A DNA stretch of 40,562 bases from the NCBI GenBank assembly GCA_024330925.1, contig JANDJK010000014.1, positions 1 through 40,562 on the forward strand. The letters are read 5' to 3'. Every line of letters begins with the position of its first letter. The stretch's first letter is position 1. The stretch is from Nitrospira sp. GTDB taxonomy: Bacteria; Nitrospirota; Nitrospiria; Nitrospirales; Nitrospiraceae. The notes beneath the pieces were generated by a model. The model did no database searches and was not told the DNA's origin. It saw only the letters and a list, made by a program, of their open reading frames with translations. The position numbers and the translations under genes were made by a program. Positions 8,498 through 17,262 of this stretch are shown here, piece by piece.

Positions 8498-9629
8498 ATC
8501 ATGGCGATGTCTCGCGTGGGGGCTGGCGGCGTTGGGCCTGGCCGTTGGATGTGTGGCCAACGAGGCTCGGAAAGAGTCCGCGACGCCTGGTAAAGGTCAC
8601 TCCGTCGCCGGCTCGACAGAGCGCCACCTTGGCCATATCCGGCAACTAACCTTTGGCCGCCAAAACGCGGAGGCCTATTTTTCCTTCGACGGGAGAAAAC
8701 TGATTTTTCAATCGACCAATGATTGGACGAAAGGGGAGACGGTTGCCAATAAACCGGCCGCGGCTGGGCTTGGCTGTTATCAGATGTACGTGATGGACAT
8801 CGAAACTGGTCGCGTTCAAATGGTGAGCACCGGCAAGGGGGCCACGACCTGCGGGTACTTTTATCCAGGCGATCGCCGTGTGATCTACGCCTCGACGCAC
8901 GAGGCCAGTCCAGACTGTCCTCCCAAGCCAAAGCGGGGTGCAACCTATCGGTGGGTGCTTGACGACTATGATCTTTATGCAGTGGATCTTGACGGTGGAA
9001 ATTTCAAGCGGCTGACGACAACACCGGGCTACGACGCCGAAGCGACCCTCTCGCCAGATGGAAACACCATCGTGTGGACATCAGTGCGGGACGGCGATCT
9101 GGATCTCTATACGATGAAGCTTGACGGAACTGGGGTTCGACGATTAACGGACGACGTGGGCTATGACGGAGGCGCGTTTTTCTCTCCGGATGGGACCAGG
9201 ATTGTCTATCGGGCGTCGCACCCGACTAAGCCGGAGGAAGTGGCTCGGTATCGAGACTTGCTGGCACAAGGATTGGTTGAGCCGAATCAACTCGAGATTT
9301 TTGTCATGAATGCTGACGGTTCCGGCAAACGACAGGTGACGGCGAACGGTGCCTCGAACTTTGCGCCGTTTTTTCATCCGGACGGACGGCGGATTATTTT
9401 TTCGTCTACGGTGGGGACCCAAGATGAGCAAGGAGAAAAGGGACGGCCCAGCTTCCATCTCTATCTGATCAACGACGATGGGACGGGGCTGGAACGGGTC
9501 ACCACGGAAGGCCGCTTTAACAGTTTCCCCATGTTTTCACCGGACGGGAAATGGTTAGTCTGGGTATCGGATCGCAATGCCAAGGAACCCGGGGAATTCA
9601 ACATCTTTCTGGCTGAGTGGATCCCCTAG
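8484..9629 (+). CDS. TolB-like beta-propeller lipoprotein (PD40 repeats)
   Basis: 381 residues starting at ATG 8484, with AAGGAGGTGG just upstream inside the preceding peptidase gene. The N-terminus is a lipoprotein signal with lipobox LAVGC and lipidated Cys23. The rest consists of PD40/WD40-like blades in which the S-P-D-G-x-x-I/L motif recurs (LSPDGNTIVWTS, FSPDGTRIVYRA, FHPDGRRIIFSS, FSPDGKWLVWVS), as in TolB and related periplasmic propellers. It is probably not TolB itself, since no tol-pal genes are nearby and the N-terminal TolB domain is not apparent. The overlap with the M1-type peptidase gene suggests the two exported products work together, perhaps with the propeller as a docking module. 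Confidence 0.82.
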   Translation: MAFGRSWRCLAWGLAALGLAVGCVANEARKESATPGKGHSVAGSTERHLGHIRQLTFGRQNAEAYFSFDGRKLIFQSTNDWTKGETVANKPAAAGLGCYQMYVMDIETGRVQMVSTGKGATTCGYFYPGDRRVIYASTHEASPDCPPKPKRGATYRWVLDDYDLYAVDLDGGNFKRLTTTPGYDAEATLSPDGNTIVWTSVRDGDLDLYTMKLDGTGVRRLTDDVGYDGGAFFSPDGTRIVYRASHPTKPEEVARYRDLLAQGLVEPNQLEIFVMNADGSGKRQVTANGASNFAPFFHPDGRRIIFSSTVGTQDEQGEKGRPSFHLYLINDDGTGLERVTTEGRFNSFPMFSPDGKWLVWVSDRNAKEPGEFNIFLAEWIP

Positions 9630-9632
9630 CCC

Positions 9633-10769
9633 GTGCCAGTGCTCCCCATCAGGATGCGGAAACCTTCTCGGCTGATCGAGACTCCATCGGTCCTTTGTAA
9701 CGATCGGTCTTGGTCGGGAATCAGCAGACTTCTCTTCTCCGGCTGTTGTTCCATTGCTACGCTGGTGATGACCTTCATCGGTTTTTCTCAGTTTGATCTT
9801 CCTGTTACTCGATACGTGCGATCCGTTACGACGTACCATCCCTGGGAGCAGCTCACCATCCCCTGGATGGCCTTCACCAGCAATGCCGGAGACTGGATCG
9901 GCGAGGGGACGCACCTGGTCGTCTTCAGCCTGGTCTTGACGGCGGTCGGGTGGCTCTGGTCGAAGGAGACAATCAGAAAGGCGGGCATCGAAACCCTGCT
10001 GGCGCACGGCCTTGCGGCCTTGATCGTGAACGGGCTCAAGCATCTGATCGGCAGGCCCCGTCCCAAGTTTACTCACTCCGGTGACTGGTTGCTTGCGCCG
10101 TCGATGACGTCCGGGTTCGACTCATTCCCCTCAGGCCATTCCTCGGTCAGCTTTGCCGTCGCGACCGTCTTGGCCAAGCGGTTTCCCGCGATCGGTCCGG
10201 TCGTGATCGGTATCGCTTGTTTCGTGATGCTCAGTCGTGTTCTTCGCGGGTCTCATTTTCCGACCGACGTGATCGGAGGGGCTGTGATCGGAGTTGTAAG
10301 CGGGTCGATCGCCTCAGCTCCCTTGCAACAGTGGCGAACGTCGATCGCAAAGGGGCTGCTGCATTCTGCCTGGGGAGCCTGTGCCGCGTTGGCGTTGTTG
10401 TGGGCGCTGGCTCGTCCTGCAGAAGGAGGGTTTGCTGGTGCAGCCCTGATCGTAGTAGGGCTGACTGTCACAGCCGGTGGAGTGTGGTTTCGAAGAGGCG
10501 CTTGGAGGGGAGACAGTGCGGGCAGGACCTCGACTGGGGCTCTGTACGGGATTGTCTGCGGTTTGGCCACCATGACAACATCGTTCTACGTGATGACAGT
10601 CGTCGGATTGACTTGCGTCGCACACTGGGCATGTGAAGGAGCTGGCGCGGGACCAGCGAAAATGGTCGGCGCTTTTCCACGGTCTGTGCGAGAAAGTCTT
10701 CTGCTCGTTGGAGTGCTGACGGCCACACTGCTGCTCGTCAGTGCGAGAGGCGTGTTGCCCTTTCGCTGA
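9633..10769 (+). CDS. PAP2-family membrane phosphatase
   Basis: An integral-membrane phosphatidic acid phosphatase type 2 protein of 378 residues. The three catalytic motifs are complete: K136-x6-R143-P144 (KHLIGRPRP), PSGH at 166-169, and S201-R202-x5-H208-x3-D212 (SRVLRGSHFPTD). These residues dephosphorylate lipid phosphates such as undecaprenyl pyrophosphate, phosphatidate or lipid A-linked phosphates; the substrate cannot be told from sequence. Beyond the PAP2 core, another 150 residues contain further hydrophobic segments. The start is GTG 9633, three bases after the preceding stop; ATG 9654 is possible, and neither has a good ribosome-binding site. It is convergent with the glycosyltransferase gene on the other strand. 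Confidence 0.88.
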   Translation: MPVLPIRMRKPSRLIETPSVLCNDRSWSGISRLLFSGCCSIATLVMTFIGFSQFDLPVTRYVRSVTTYHPWEQLTIPWMAFTSNAGDWIGEGTHLVVFSLVLTAVGWLWSKETIRKAGIETLLAHGLAALIVNGLKHLIGRPRPKFTHSGDWLLAPSMTSGFDSFPSGHSSVSFAVATVLAKRFPAIGPVVIGIACFVMLSRVLRGSHFPTDVIGGAVIGVVSGSIASAPLQQWRTSIAKGLLHSAWGACAALALLWALARPAEGGFAGAALIVVGLTVTAGGVWFRRGAWRGDSAGRTSTGALYGIVCGLATMTTSFYVMTVVGLTCVAHWACEGAGAGPAKMVGAFPRSVRESLLLVGVLTATLLLVSARGVLPFR

Positions 10770-10840
10770 TGTTGGCTGAAGAAAATGTCGAGCCTTACCA
10801 ACACAGCGAACGTACCGGTTCCTGGAAGCTGGAGGGATGG

Positions 10841-12685
10841 TCAGTGAGGCGGGGCGGAAGGTGGGGTGGCCTGTCGAGCGGATTCAGGGATTGATACCAT
10901 CGGTTGATTGGCTAGCAACACGTAGCCGTGGCGCTTGAGAACCGGTTGAAATGCGGCGGCTTCTTCCGGCAAGGATCCCCGCAGGTCGTCCCGCAAGAGG
11001 ATCATGGTGCGGCCCGGATGACGCAGGGCCGCCGTAAGCTGATCGGTTTCACCCTTTTCGACATACAGAACCTTGCGCTGCGCGTAAAACGTGAACGAAG
11101 GTCTTGTCGTTCCATAAGCGATCAATTGATCGGTTGGACCAAGATTCAGACCAGCGATGGCGGCCAGTTCCTGGGGAGGGGCGATGGCATAACGGTTGAT
11201 GCCGGGAATGACGGTAAAGACGGTCAACAGAAACACGACCGCAACGGTTCCTCCCGCGATTCCGAGTGTTCCCCAACGGTTTTCACGATACAACCCGAAA
11301 TAACCGACCAATCCCATGCCGATCAACACCGCCGCCGAGGCCAGATAGGGGCCGATTCCCAGTTCGAATTCTGTGGCGAGGGGAAACTCATTGAGCAGTT
11401 TGCCGGAGAACGTTTCGTACAGGATGGGCAAGCAGGCCAATCCGATCGCCAGGAGATAGCCGACGATCGTCGTGGTGCGGAGAGACAGGCGAACCCCTTT
11501 CACAAGCGGTTCCCCGCTCGCGCGGAACCAGTAAGATGCCGCCAGTAACGATGCAGCGGGGAAAAGCGGGCCGATATAATGTGGCAAGCGAGTCGAAGAG
11601 AGGGTGAAGAAGACAAAGGTTCCGATGAACCACAGGGCGGCGAACCATTCCAGCTCTCTTCCCTCTAACGCTCCGTCGGCGGTCGCCGATGGAGCCGCGC
11701 CCTGTGAGAGGGGGACGGCGGGCTCTGTGTGCGGTCGGCTCCGCCAATCGAGATAGGTCTGATACAGCGCGGCGGGCAAGAAGGGACTCCAGGGGAAAAA
11801 GCCGAAGAACAGCACCGGGATGTAGAACCACGGTCCTGCCCCGTGTCCTTCCATCGGGCTGAGAAAGCGGCCGACGGTGTGAAGCTTGGCTTGCGAGCTG
11901 TAGGCATCGCCGTGGATGATGACCATGGTGGCATACCAGGGGATCGTCAGTGCCGCAAAGAGGAGAGGGCCGGCAAGGGGAAAGCCGTGCCGCCAGAACT
12001 GCATCCATCGCCGTGCCGCCGTCAGGTAGAGTCCCGCCGTCATCAGTGGAACCAGGAATCCGACCGGTCCTTTCGTGAGGGTCGCAACGGCCATGCCGAC
12101 ATAGAAACTCCATATCCAATGGCGCTCCGTCCCTGTCCCGTGCAGCCCGACCCAAAACCCATAGAGCGAGAGGGTGGTAAAGAAGATAAGGACGCTGTCG
12201 GTGATGGCCATGCGCCCAAGCGCCAGCATTTCGACATTCAGCAGCAACATAAACGCGCCGGCGAACCCCACGGCGGTTCCCCGCAATCGAGAGAGAAAAA
12301 CGAATTGCAGGAGGACCAACGCCACACCGAAGACGGCCGAAGGAGCCCGTGCCGCGAACTCATTGACACCGAAGGCCTGATAAGACAGCGTCATCAGCCA
12401 ATAGATGAACACCGGCTTGGCCACGCGCAGTTCTCCATTGAACGTTGGCGTGATCAGGTCGCCAGACACAAACATCTCGCGGCCAGCCTCCGCGTTCCGT
12501 CCTTCATCGCGGTCGGTGAGGCCCATGTTGCCTAGTCCTGCGAAGAAGAGGAGAAGCGATAAAGCGAGCAGAATGGCTGCCAGGATGAATGTGTTGGACG
12601 GGTGTTCAGAGAGAGGCGGAGAGCCTTCTCGGTGAGAGGATTGCAGGGCAGCAGAATCGGCTAGTGGAGAAGAGATCATGGCCAC
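10841..12685 (-). CDS. ArnT-like polyprenyl-phosphate sugar transferase (GT39/PMT superfamily)
   Basis: A 614-residue multi-span membrane protein. Its first periplasmic loop carries GLTDRDEGRNAEAGREM, the acidic motif expected of the GT-C/PMT superfamily, followed by AKPVFIYWLM. ArnT-type enzymes move a sugar from an undecaprenyl-phosphate carrier to lipid A; others glycosylate proteins. The frame begins at GTG 12685 and ATG 12679 is an equally good start. It is the last gene of a minus-strand set: GT2 transferase, LAB_N protein, then this gene, with an 8-base gap to the LAB_N stop. The cluster suggests carrier charging, membrane handling and final transfer. The acceptor and the sugar are unknown. 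Confidence 0.85.
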   Translation of the reverse strand: MAMISSPLADSAALQSSHREGSPPLSEHPSNTFILAAILLALSLLLFFAGLGNMGLTDRDEGRNAEAGREMFVSGDLITPTFNGELRVAKPVFIYWLMTLSYQAFGVNEFAARAPSAVFGVALVLLQFVFLSRLRGTAVGFAGAFMLLLNVEMLALGRMAITDSVLIFFTTLSLYGFWVGLHGTGTERHWIWSFYVGMAVATLTKGPVGFLVPLMTAGLYLTAARRWMQFWRHGFPLAGPLLFAALTIPWYATMVIIHGDAYSSQAKLHTVGRFLSPMEGHGAGPWFYIPVLFFGFFPWSPFLPAALYQTYLDWRSRPHTEPAVPLSQGAAPSATADGALEGRELEWFAALWFIGTFVFFTLSSTRLPHYIGPLFPAASLLAASYWFRASGEPLVKGVRLSLRTTTIVGYLLAIGLACLPILYETFSGKLLNEFPLATEFELGIGPYLASAAVLIGMGLVGYFGLYRENRWGTLGIAGGTVAVVFLLTVFTVIPGINRYAIAPPQELAAIAGLNLGPTDQLIAYGTTRPSFTFYAQRKVLYVEKGETDQLTAALRHPGRTMILLRDDLRGSLPEEAAAFQPVLKRHGYVLLANQPMVSIPESARQATPPSAPPH

Positions 12686-12693
12686 GGGACAAG

Positions 12694-13041
12694 TCAGACT
12701 TGAGGGGATGGTGTGTCAGGTGAAGGTCGGGCGTCGCTCGTGCGACGGTTGGCACGATAGATGAGCATGAGATTGCGGATATAGACGACCGATCCTAGAC
12801 CCTGGCCCGCGATAAAGACTGGATCCTGACGATAGAGGGCGTAGGCAAGTGTGATCAAGCCTCCGAACAAGCTCATGTACCAAAACGACAGAGGAACCTC
12901 GCTCCGGGCGCGTTTCTCTGACAGAATCCATTGGACTACCCATCGGCCAAAGAATAGTCCTTGGCCTAAAAATCCGATCCCGACCCAAATGGTTTCCGTG
13001 GTCAACATGGGGACTGAACCATCAGTAGCCACGTGCAGCAT
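12694..13041 (-). CDS. LAB_N (lipid A biosynthesis N-terminal) domain membrane protein
   Basis: A 115-residue protein with about three membrane helices, matching the stand-alone LAB_N domain: GFLGQGLFFGRWVVQWI, SEKRARSEVPLSFWYMSLFG and the C-terminal YIRNLMLIYR. The domain was named from its occurrence with lipid A genes and is frequently encoded next to polyprenol-phosphate glycosyltransferases. Its biochemical role is not established; its size and topology would suit a small transporter- or adaptor-like subunit. The start is taken at ATG 13041; ATG 13008 would still leave the whole conserved domain. It sits between a GT2 and an ArnT-like gene, both in the same orientation. Confidence 0.82.
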   Translation of the reverse strand: MLHVATDGSVPMLTTETIWVGIGFLGQGLFFGRWVVQWILSEKRARSEVPLSFWYMSLFGGLITLAYALYRQDPVFIAGQGLGSVVYIRNLMLIYRANRRTSDARPSPDTPSPQV

Positions 13042-13101
13042 CGGCCGCTTCGCGGCACGCAGTACAGGAATCGTCTCCGCATAGAGGAATACGTAGGTGC
13101 G

Positions 13102-13839
13102 TCACACCGGCTCTCTGAATTTGTACCGTAGGATGCGCCGTTGCATCCACCGCACGGCAATCAAATCGTAGAGGGATGCAAACAGTCGGTTGCCCATGCC
13201 ATATTTCGAGCGTCCGTGGAGGCGGGGATAATGCCGAACCGGCACTTCTGTCACGGTGAAGCCGTGCATCAATGCCAAGGCGGGGAAAAACCGATGCATG
13301 CCTTCGTAGAGGCAGATACGTTCTAGCACAGGGCGCCGAAAAACTTTGAGCGGGCAACCTGTGTCATGCACCCCGTCGTGTGTCACCCAGTTACGGACGG
13401 TATTGGCGATGCGAGAGGAGATGGTCTTGACGAAACCGTCTTGCCGTTTCTGCCGCCATCCGCAAACCAAGTCGTAGGAAGCCGTCAAGGGCAGGAGTTT
13501 CAAAATATCCTCACTGTCTTGCTGGAGGTCTCCGTCGATCTGCACGATTAGGTCCCCTGAGGATCGGCGGAATCCAGCATCCAGCGCACAGGTCTTACCG
13601 TAGTTGCGATCAAAATGGAATACCTTGAGCTGGGGATGAAGAGCCGCGAGTCGATCAAGCTCTTCTGCACTGCCGTCGGTGCTGCCGTCGTCGACGATAA
13701 TCACTTCAAAGGGTCGTGAGCGAGACTGTTCATGCGAATCCAAGACCTTTAGCAGACTGGCTACTAGGGGTGAGAGATTGTCTCGCTCGTCCTTGATGGG
13801 AACGATGACGGAAACCCACGGTGTGAGTGGCGGTGCCAT
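13102..13839 (-). CDS. Family 2 glycosyltransferase, polyprenyl-phosphate (DPM/ArnC-like)
   Basis: A 245-residue GT-A fold glycosyltransferase. The nucleotide-sugar region SVIVPIKDERDNL leads into VIIVDDGSTDGS, with the DxD-type metal site D102-G-D104 in QIDGDLQQD. The conserved tail block PRLHGRSKYGMGNR is typical of enzymes that load a sugar onto dolichyl or undecaprenyl phosphate. Unlike ArnC or GtrB it stops soon after this block and lacks the two C-terminal membrane helices. The LAB_N gene starts 60 bases downstream and may provide the membrane partner. It probably acts at the inner face of the cytoplasmic membrane, supplying the ArnT-like transferase. Confidence 0.87.
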   Translation of the reverse strand: MAPPLTPWVSVIVPIKDERDNLSPLVASLLKVLDSHEQSRSRPFEVIIVDDGSTDGSAEELDRLAALHPQLKVFHFDRNYGKTCALDAGFRRSSGDLIVQIDGDLQQDSEDILKLLPLTASYDLVCGWRQKRQDGFVKTISSRIANTVRNWVTHDGVHDTGCPLKVFRRPVLERICLYEGMHRFFPALALMHGFTVTEVPVRHYPRLHGRSKYGMGNRLFASLYDLIAVRWMQRRILRYKFREPV

Positions 13840-13952
13840 GGTGCTAACGGTCGCTCCGACGGTGGATCGCGGGAGGCCTTCCTGTGAAGTGCATTCTAGC
13901 GAAAGGGAAGGGAGGGGTCAAACCAGCCTCTGGTCCACTGACCGTGGGACAT

Positions 13953-14522
13953 TTACGGGGATACGTCCACGATCGTGAACCGCATGGTGCCCATCAAGCT
14001 CAATTCGTTGACTTGTTCGCCGACGTGGATCTCGACCTTGTAGCGGCCGGGGCGCCATCCTCCGGCAGGAGAGCGGAGGGCGAGATAGCCACTATTGTCT
14101 TCGAGGGCAATATGGACAACGTCTTCACTTATTAGCGTTTCGCGCGACAGCCCGGGCACTGCTTCAGGAAAGCAGCGACCGAAAATGTTGAATCCTTGAT
14201 AATGTTGGTGGAGGGCAAATACGATGAAGATGATCGGAATGTCCGGAGGAAACTGATCAGTCGGCCGAACGGGGACAATCTCATGAGCGCGCAGATGGCC
14301 GATTTCTTCTTCGAAGCTTTCTGCTGTGGTGATAGAGCGGAACAATCCTTCTGGTGGTGCGTCAAAGTCATAACCTTTGACATCCTCGGTGCGGTTTTGA
14401 AATTCCGAGATCGGCATATTTTCAGTGAGGGGGAGTTCTTTGGTTGATGCTGGAGTGACCAGGCCAGCCCAAGCACTGACGACAACGGTACCGAGAAGGA
14501 GAGTCTTGTGCATATCCGTCAC
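13953..14522 (-). CDS. Secreted hypothetical protein
   Basis: 189 residues with an N-terminal signal peptide (MHKTLLLGTVVVSAWAGLV, likely cleaved near TPAST) and no membrane segment afterwards. GTG 14522 has AGGTGA nine bases upstream; ATG 14513 is the alternative. The C-terminal half looks like a compact beta-rich domain ending in GGWRPGRYKVEIHVG and GTMRFTIVDV, a pattern seen in domains that bind to or decorate secreted proteins, but I do not recognise the family. The gene lies 113 bases upstream of the GT2 gene on the same strand, so it may belong to the same envelope operon. It is divergent from the methyltransferase gene. Confidence 0.6.
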   Translation of the reverse strand: MTDMHKTLLLGTVVVSAWAGLVTPASTKELPLTENMPISEFQNRTEDVKGYDFDAPPEGLFRSITTAESFEEEIGHLRAHEIVPVRPTDQFPPDIPIIFIVFALHQHYQGFNIFGRCFPEAVPGLSRETLISEDVVHIALEDNSGYLALRSPAGGWRPGRYKVEIHVGEQVNELSLMGTMRFTIVDVSP

Positions 14523-14757
14523 TATGAGCGGTCACCTATACCGACCGTCGTACGCCTCGTCAAGGGCGTGGCGGTTAGCCTGAGTAGTCAGCCTGGGTTG
14601 TTGTGCAACAATGCCCGGACGTTGTGCGGCTCGGCTCACAAGGATCTGTGGCTCAACATTGCGTGGTCGGGCTGCGATTGGCGGGCATCCCGTTGCGGCT
14701 CCCTCGGCCCCTTTGCTAGGATTTCGCTGCTCCACGTGCCGCCCCCAACGGAACCAA

Positions 14758-16197
14758 ATGTTACAAGCAATCGACGACCTTCCGCAGCCAATTGGAGACT
14801 TCAAGCCACTTGACCAGTGGCAAGCTCACGTGAACCGCATCTTCTATGCCCTTCGAGGGGATAAGCTCCACTCCTATTATCAAACATTCGCGTCCGCTGA
14901 TTATCGTCTCGCCCATGCGCTCGCCGCTGACTACTATGAAAAAGTGATGAGGCGAGAGAAGGCTGCCAATCGTCGTCCATCGACTGATAATCGGGTGACA
15001 AACGAAGACTCCCGTTTGATAGTGATGGAGTTGGGACCTGGCAACGGCAACCTCGCTGCCTGTTTTCTTTGCCATCTCAAAACTCTGGATCGAGAAGGCA
15101 GGGTGTATCCCCGCATCCGGTATATCATGGTTGATTGGGACGACGCTGTTTTGGAGGGAGCATTGGCCCACCCCGATCTTGCGGATCACCGGAACCGGGT
15201 GGAGGTTTCTTGCAGTTCAATCGAACAGGTGACCGGAGTGGGCGATGGGACGGTTGATCGGATCATCTGCAACGAGTTGTGGAATGAGCTGCCAACCAAG
15301 CTGTTGGCCAAGAACGCGGGGGGTCTTGAAGAAGAGCATGTTCGGCCGAATGTGAGCGAACGGCTACAGAGGAACATGCCTGAGTGGTCCGCCTTTGTCA
15401 GGGCCTTTGAGGCAAAGGACATCGAGTCCCTGAAACGGTGCCCTCCCTTTCTTGATGAACTGGTGTGGGAGAAAGAGCTTCGCCCGGTCGACTGGAAGCA
15501 GGTTCCCTACCGCAAAACCATTGTGGAGTTTTTCAAAACCATCGACCCACAGGTATTGGTACCGGTCAACCTCGGTGCCTTTGCGACGTTAAAGGAAGCC
15601 AAACGCCTCTTGGCGCCCGATGCCATCGGCTTTAGTGCGTTTGACGCTGGTGCGGCAGATCTGAAAGTGCTCAACGATCCCAACAAACCCTGCTATGGCC
15701 AGTTTGGTGGGCAGTACAGTTTCATGATTAATTTTGTCTTGGTGGAAGCAGTGGCCCGATATCTTGGATTCACCGAGGTGATGCTTGAGCCACAGCGTGA
15801 ATTTATTGGCCGATCATTACATGCCACTGTTATCACGCTCATGGATCTGCTGGCTGTGCATCCGTCCGCTGGGCCACGACTCCAGCGATGGGAACAGGAT
15901 CGACTTGTGCTGAAAACCATCAAGGCATTGAATGAGACATACAAGAGTCCCTACCGGCGACGGATTGAGTTTCCGCTGTCCAAGGACGTCCCGCCCGAGG
16001 AGCGTGAAACATTGAACGCCCTTCTTCTTTCGCTGAAAGACGACGGAATTCCCGACACCGTTGCCTACCTAACGGAAAACGAGCTCGCTTGTGCGCAGAA
16101 AGATCTGGAGGAGATCGGGTACGACCCGGATGCCATCAGCATGGTGTTGCATGCTCCTCCAAGCCCCGTCGAATATTGCTCCTTCACCTGTCGTTGA
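14758..16197 (+). CDS. MidA/NDUFAF7-like SAM-dependent methyltransferase
   Basis: The frame is open from 14611, but the first 49 codons are Arg- and Cys-rich and unconvincing; ATG 14758 starts the plausible protein of 479 residues. A Rossmann SAM-binding motif, VMELGPGNGNLA, lies with the Gly loop at about residues 93-97. It is followed by an acidic residue in YIMVDWDD and by IICNELWNELPTKLL, which resembles the N-E-x-x-D-A-x-P block of the MidA/NDUFAF7 (Methyltransf_28) family. NDUFAF7 methylates an arginine of a complex I subunit; bacterial members are mostly uncharacterised. The protein is about 100 residues longer than typical MidA. Substrate unknown. The gene stands alone, with about 1 kb of gene-poor DNA after it. 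Confidence 0.65.
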   Translation: MLQAIDDLPQPIGDFKPLDQWQAHVNRIFYALRGDKLHSYYQTFASADYRLAHALAADYYEKVMRREKAANRRPSTDNRVTNEDSRLIVMELGPGNGNLAACFLCHLKTLDREGRVYPRIRYIMVDWDDAVLEGALAHPDLADHRNRVEVSCSSIEQVTGVGDGTVDRIICNELWNELPTKLLAKNAGGLEEEHVRPNVSERLQRNMPEWSAFVRAFEAKDIESLKRCPPFLDELVWEKELRPVDWKQVPYRKTIVEFFKTIDPQVLVPVNLGAFATLKEAKRLLAPDAIGFSAFDAGAADLKVLNDPNKPCYGQFGGQYSFMINFVLVEAVARYLGFTEVMLEPQREFIGRSLHATVITLMDLLAVHPSAGPRLQRWEQDRLVLKTIKALNETYKSPYRRRIEFPLSKDVPPEERETLNALLLSLKDDGIPDTVAYLTENELACAQKDLEEIGYDPDAISMVLHAPPSPVEYCSFTCR

Positions 16198-17262
16198 GCA
16201 GAACAGAGATAAGGATCCTGTTTCGCGCCAGGGTCACGTTGCGACATGCCCCGACTCTTCCGGCGTCGGCAGGGTGAGTAGCATTGAAGAACCTCGTGAG
16301 GCAAGGAGCCTCCCGTCAAGTGGGCACCAGCCAGCGAGAGCAGGCGTACATTGTTGGGCTGGACTGTATGGGGATAGACCAAGAAGGTGACGTAAACAAT
16401 CCAAAAGGACAACGCGGGTTCCGGCTTTGCACTGTCGGTCCGACATCACGAGGCGCCACGGAAGGATAAAAGCCCGGGAGATCAGGTACAACGGTACCTG
16501 GTTTGGGGGTCAGTCCTGCGAGTGGGAGCCCAAGGATTGCAACTCAGTCTGGCATTCTGGGTTTTTACGGAGGCTCAGGGATTGGTTAGTGGAACGGCGG
16601 ATGTGACCCTGGCATGCGATGGTCGAAGATTTGCGGCGCAGGATTTCGTTAAGTTGTGAGCAGGGGAAGGCAGATAGTTGCGAAAAATGGGATGATCGGG
16701 GGGAAATCGCTCCGGCGAAATGCATGCTCTTCGCTATGCGGCGTGTATCTCGTTGACCGTCACCCATCGACTGCAACGGGTTTGCCAGTCGCTAGCTTGA
16801 TGATGCAGGGGTGGTTGGCTGGTCCTGCCGCCCGTGATTGAGCGGAGAGCCTTCAAGGACCTGTGTCCTGCTGCATCGCAACGGTGTCGCGACGCGACTT
16901 CCGTGAGCAATTCAACGAGAAACGGTAGGCGCTGGGGGAACGTTGCTTAAGAGGACAATGGCAGAGCCACTCAAGCAACAGGGGTAGCGAGAGATCGTCG
17001 AGGCTGTAACCATGCGAGAGTCTTGACAAGGTGCTCTGCTTTGGAGAGATGACTCACTTTCCTGTTTTTGACACGAACAAGCTGACCAGTAGGTGATGAG
17101 GAGCAGCGGGATGGAGCGAGACGCTTGGCGGCATTGTGCCGTTTTCTGGGGAGAAATGAAAGTAAGTATATATATGTAGCTAGTCAAACCCTGTAGAGGT
17201 GGAGTAAGATACCCCCCCTTGGAGGGGGCATTAGCGTTACCATAACTGCCCTGTCTGGCGTC
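16198..17262. other. Gene-poor region of about 1.06 kb
   Basis: No convincing protein is seen on either strand. The open frames here are short (under 90 residues), lack good ribosome-binding sites and have unremarkable composition. Two local features stand out: an inverted repeat CCGAC/GTCGG near 16252-16270, just after the methyltransferase stop and without a T-tract, and an AT-rich patch (TATATATATG) at about 17166-17176. A short GC hairpin, CCCCCT/AGGGGG, lies at about 17214-17228. The last two fall in the presumed promoter and leader of the histidine kinase gene. The region may be decayed coding DNA or may hold an unrecognised small RNA. Confidence 0.5.

Noticed and set aside
11388..12155. 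Second minus-strand open frame of 255 residues within the ArnT-like gene
   Set aside because: It is Arg/Pro-rich and out of frame with the recognised transferase, so it is a shadow.
11729..12535. Plus-strand open frame (268 residues) opposite the ArnT-like gene
   Set aside because: Charged and low-complexity with no domain, fully antisense to a clear membrane transferase.
16510..16776. Small open frame of 88 residues in the gene-poor region
   Set aside because: No recognisable domain, no ribosome-binding site and composition no different from surrounding DNA.
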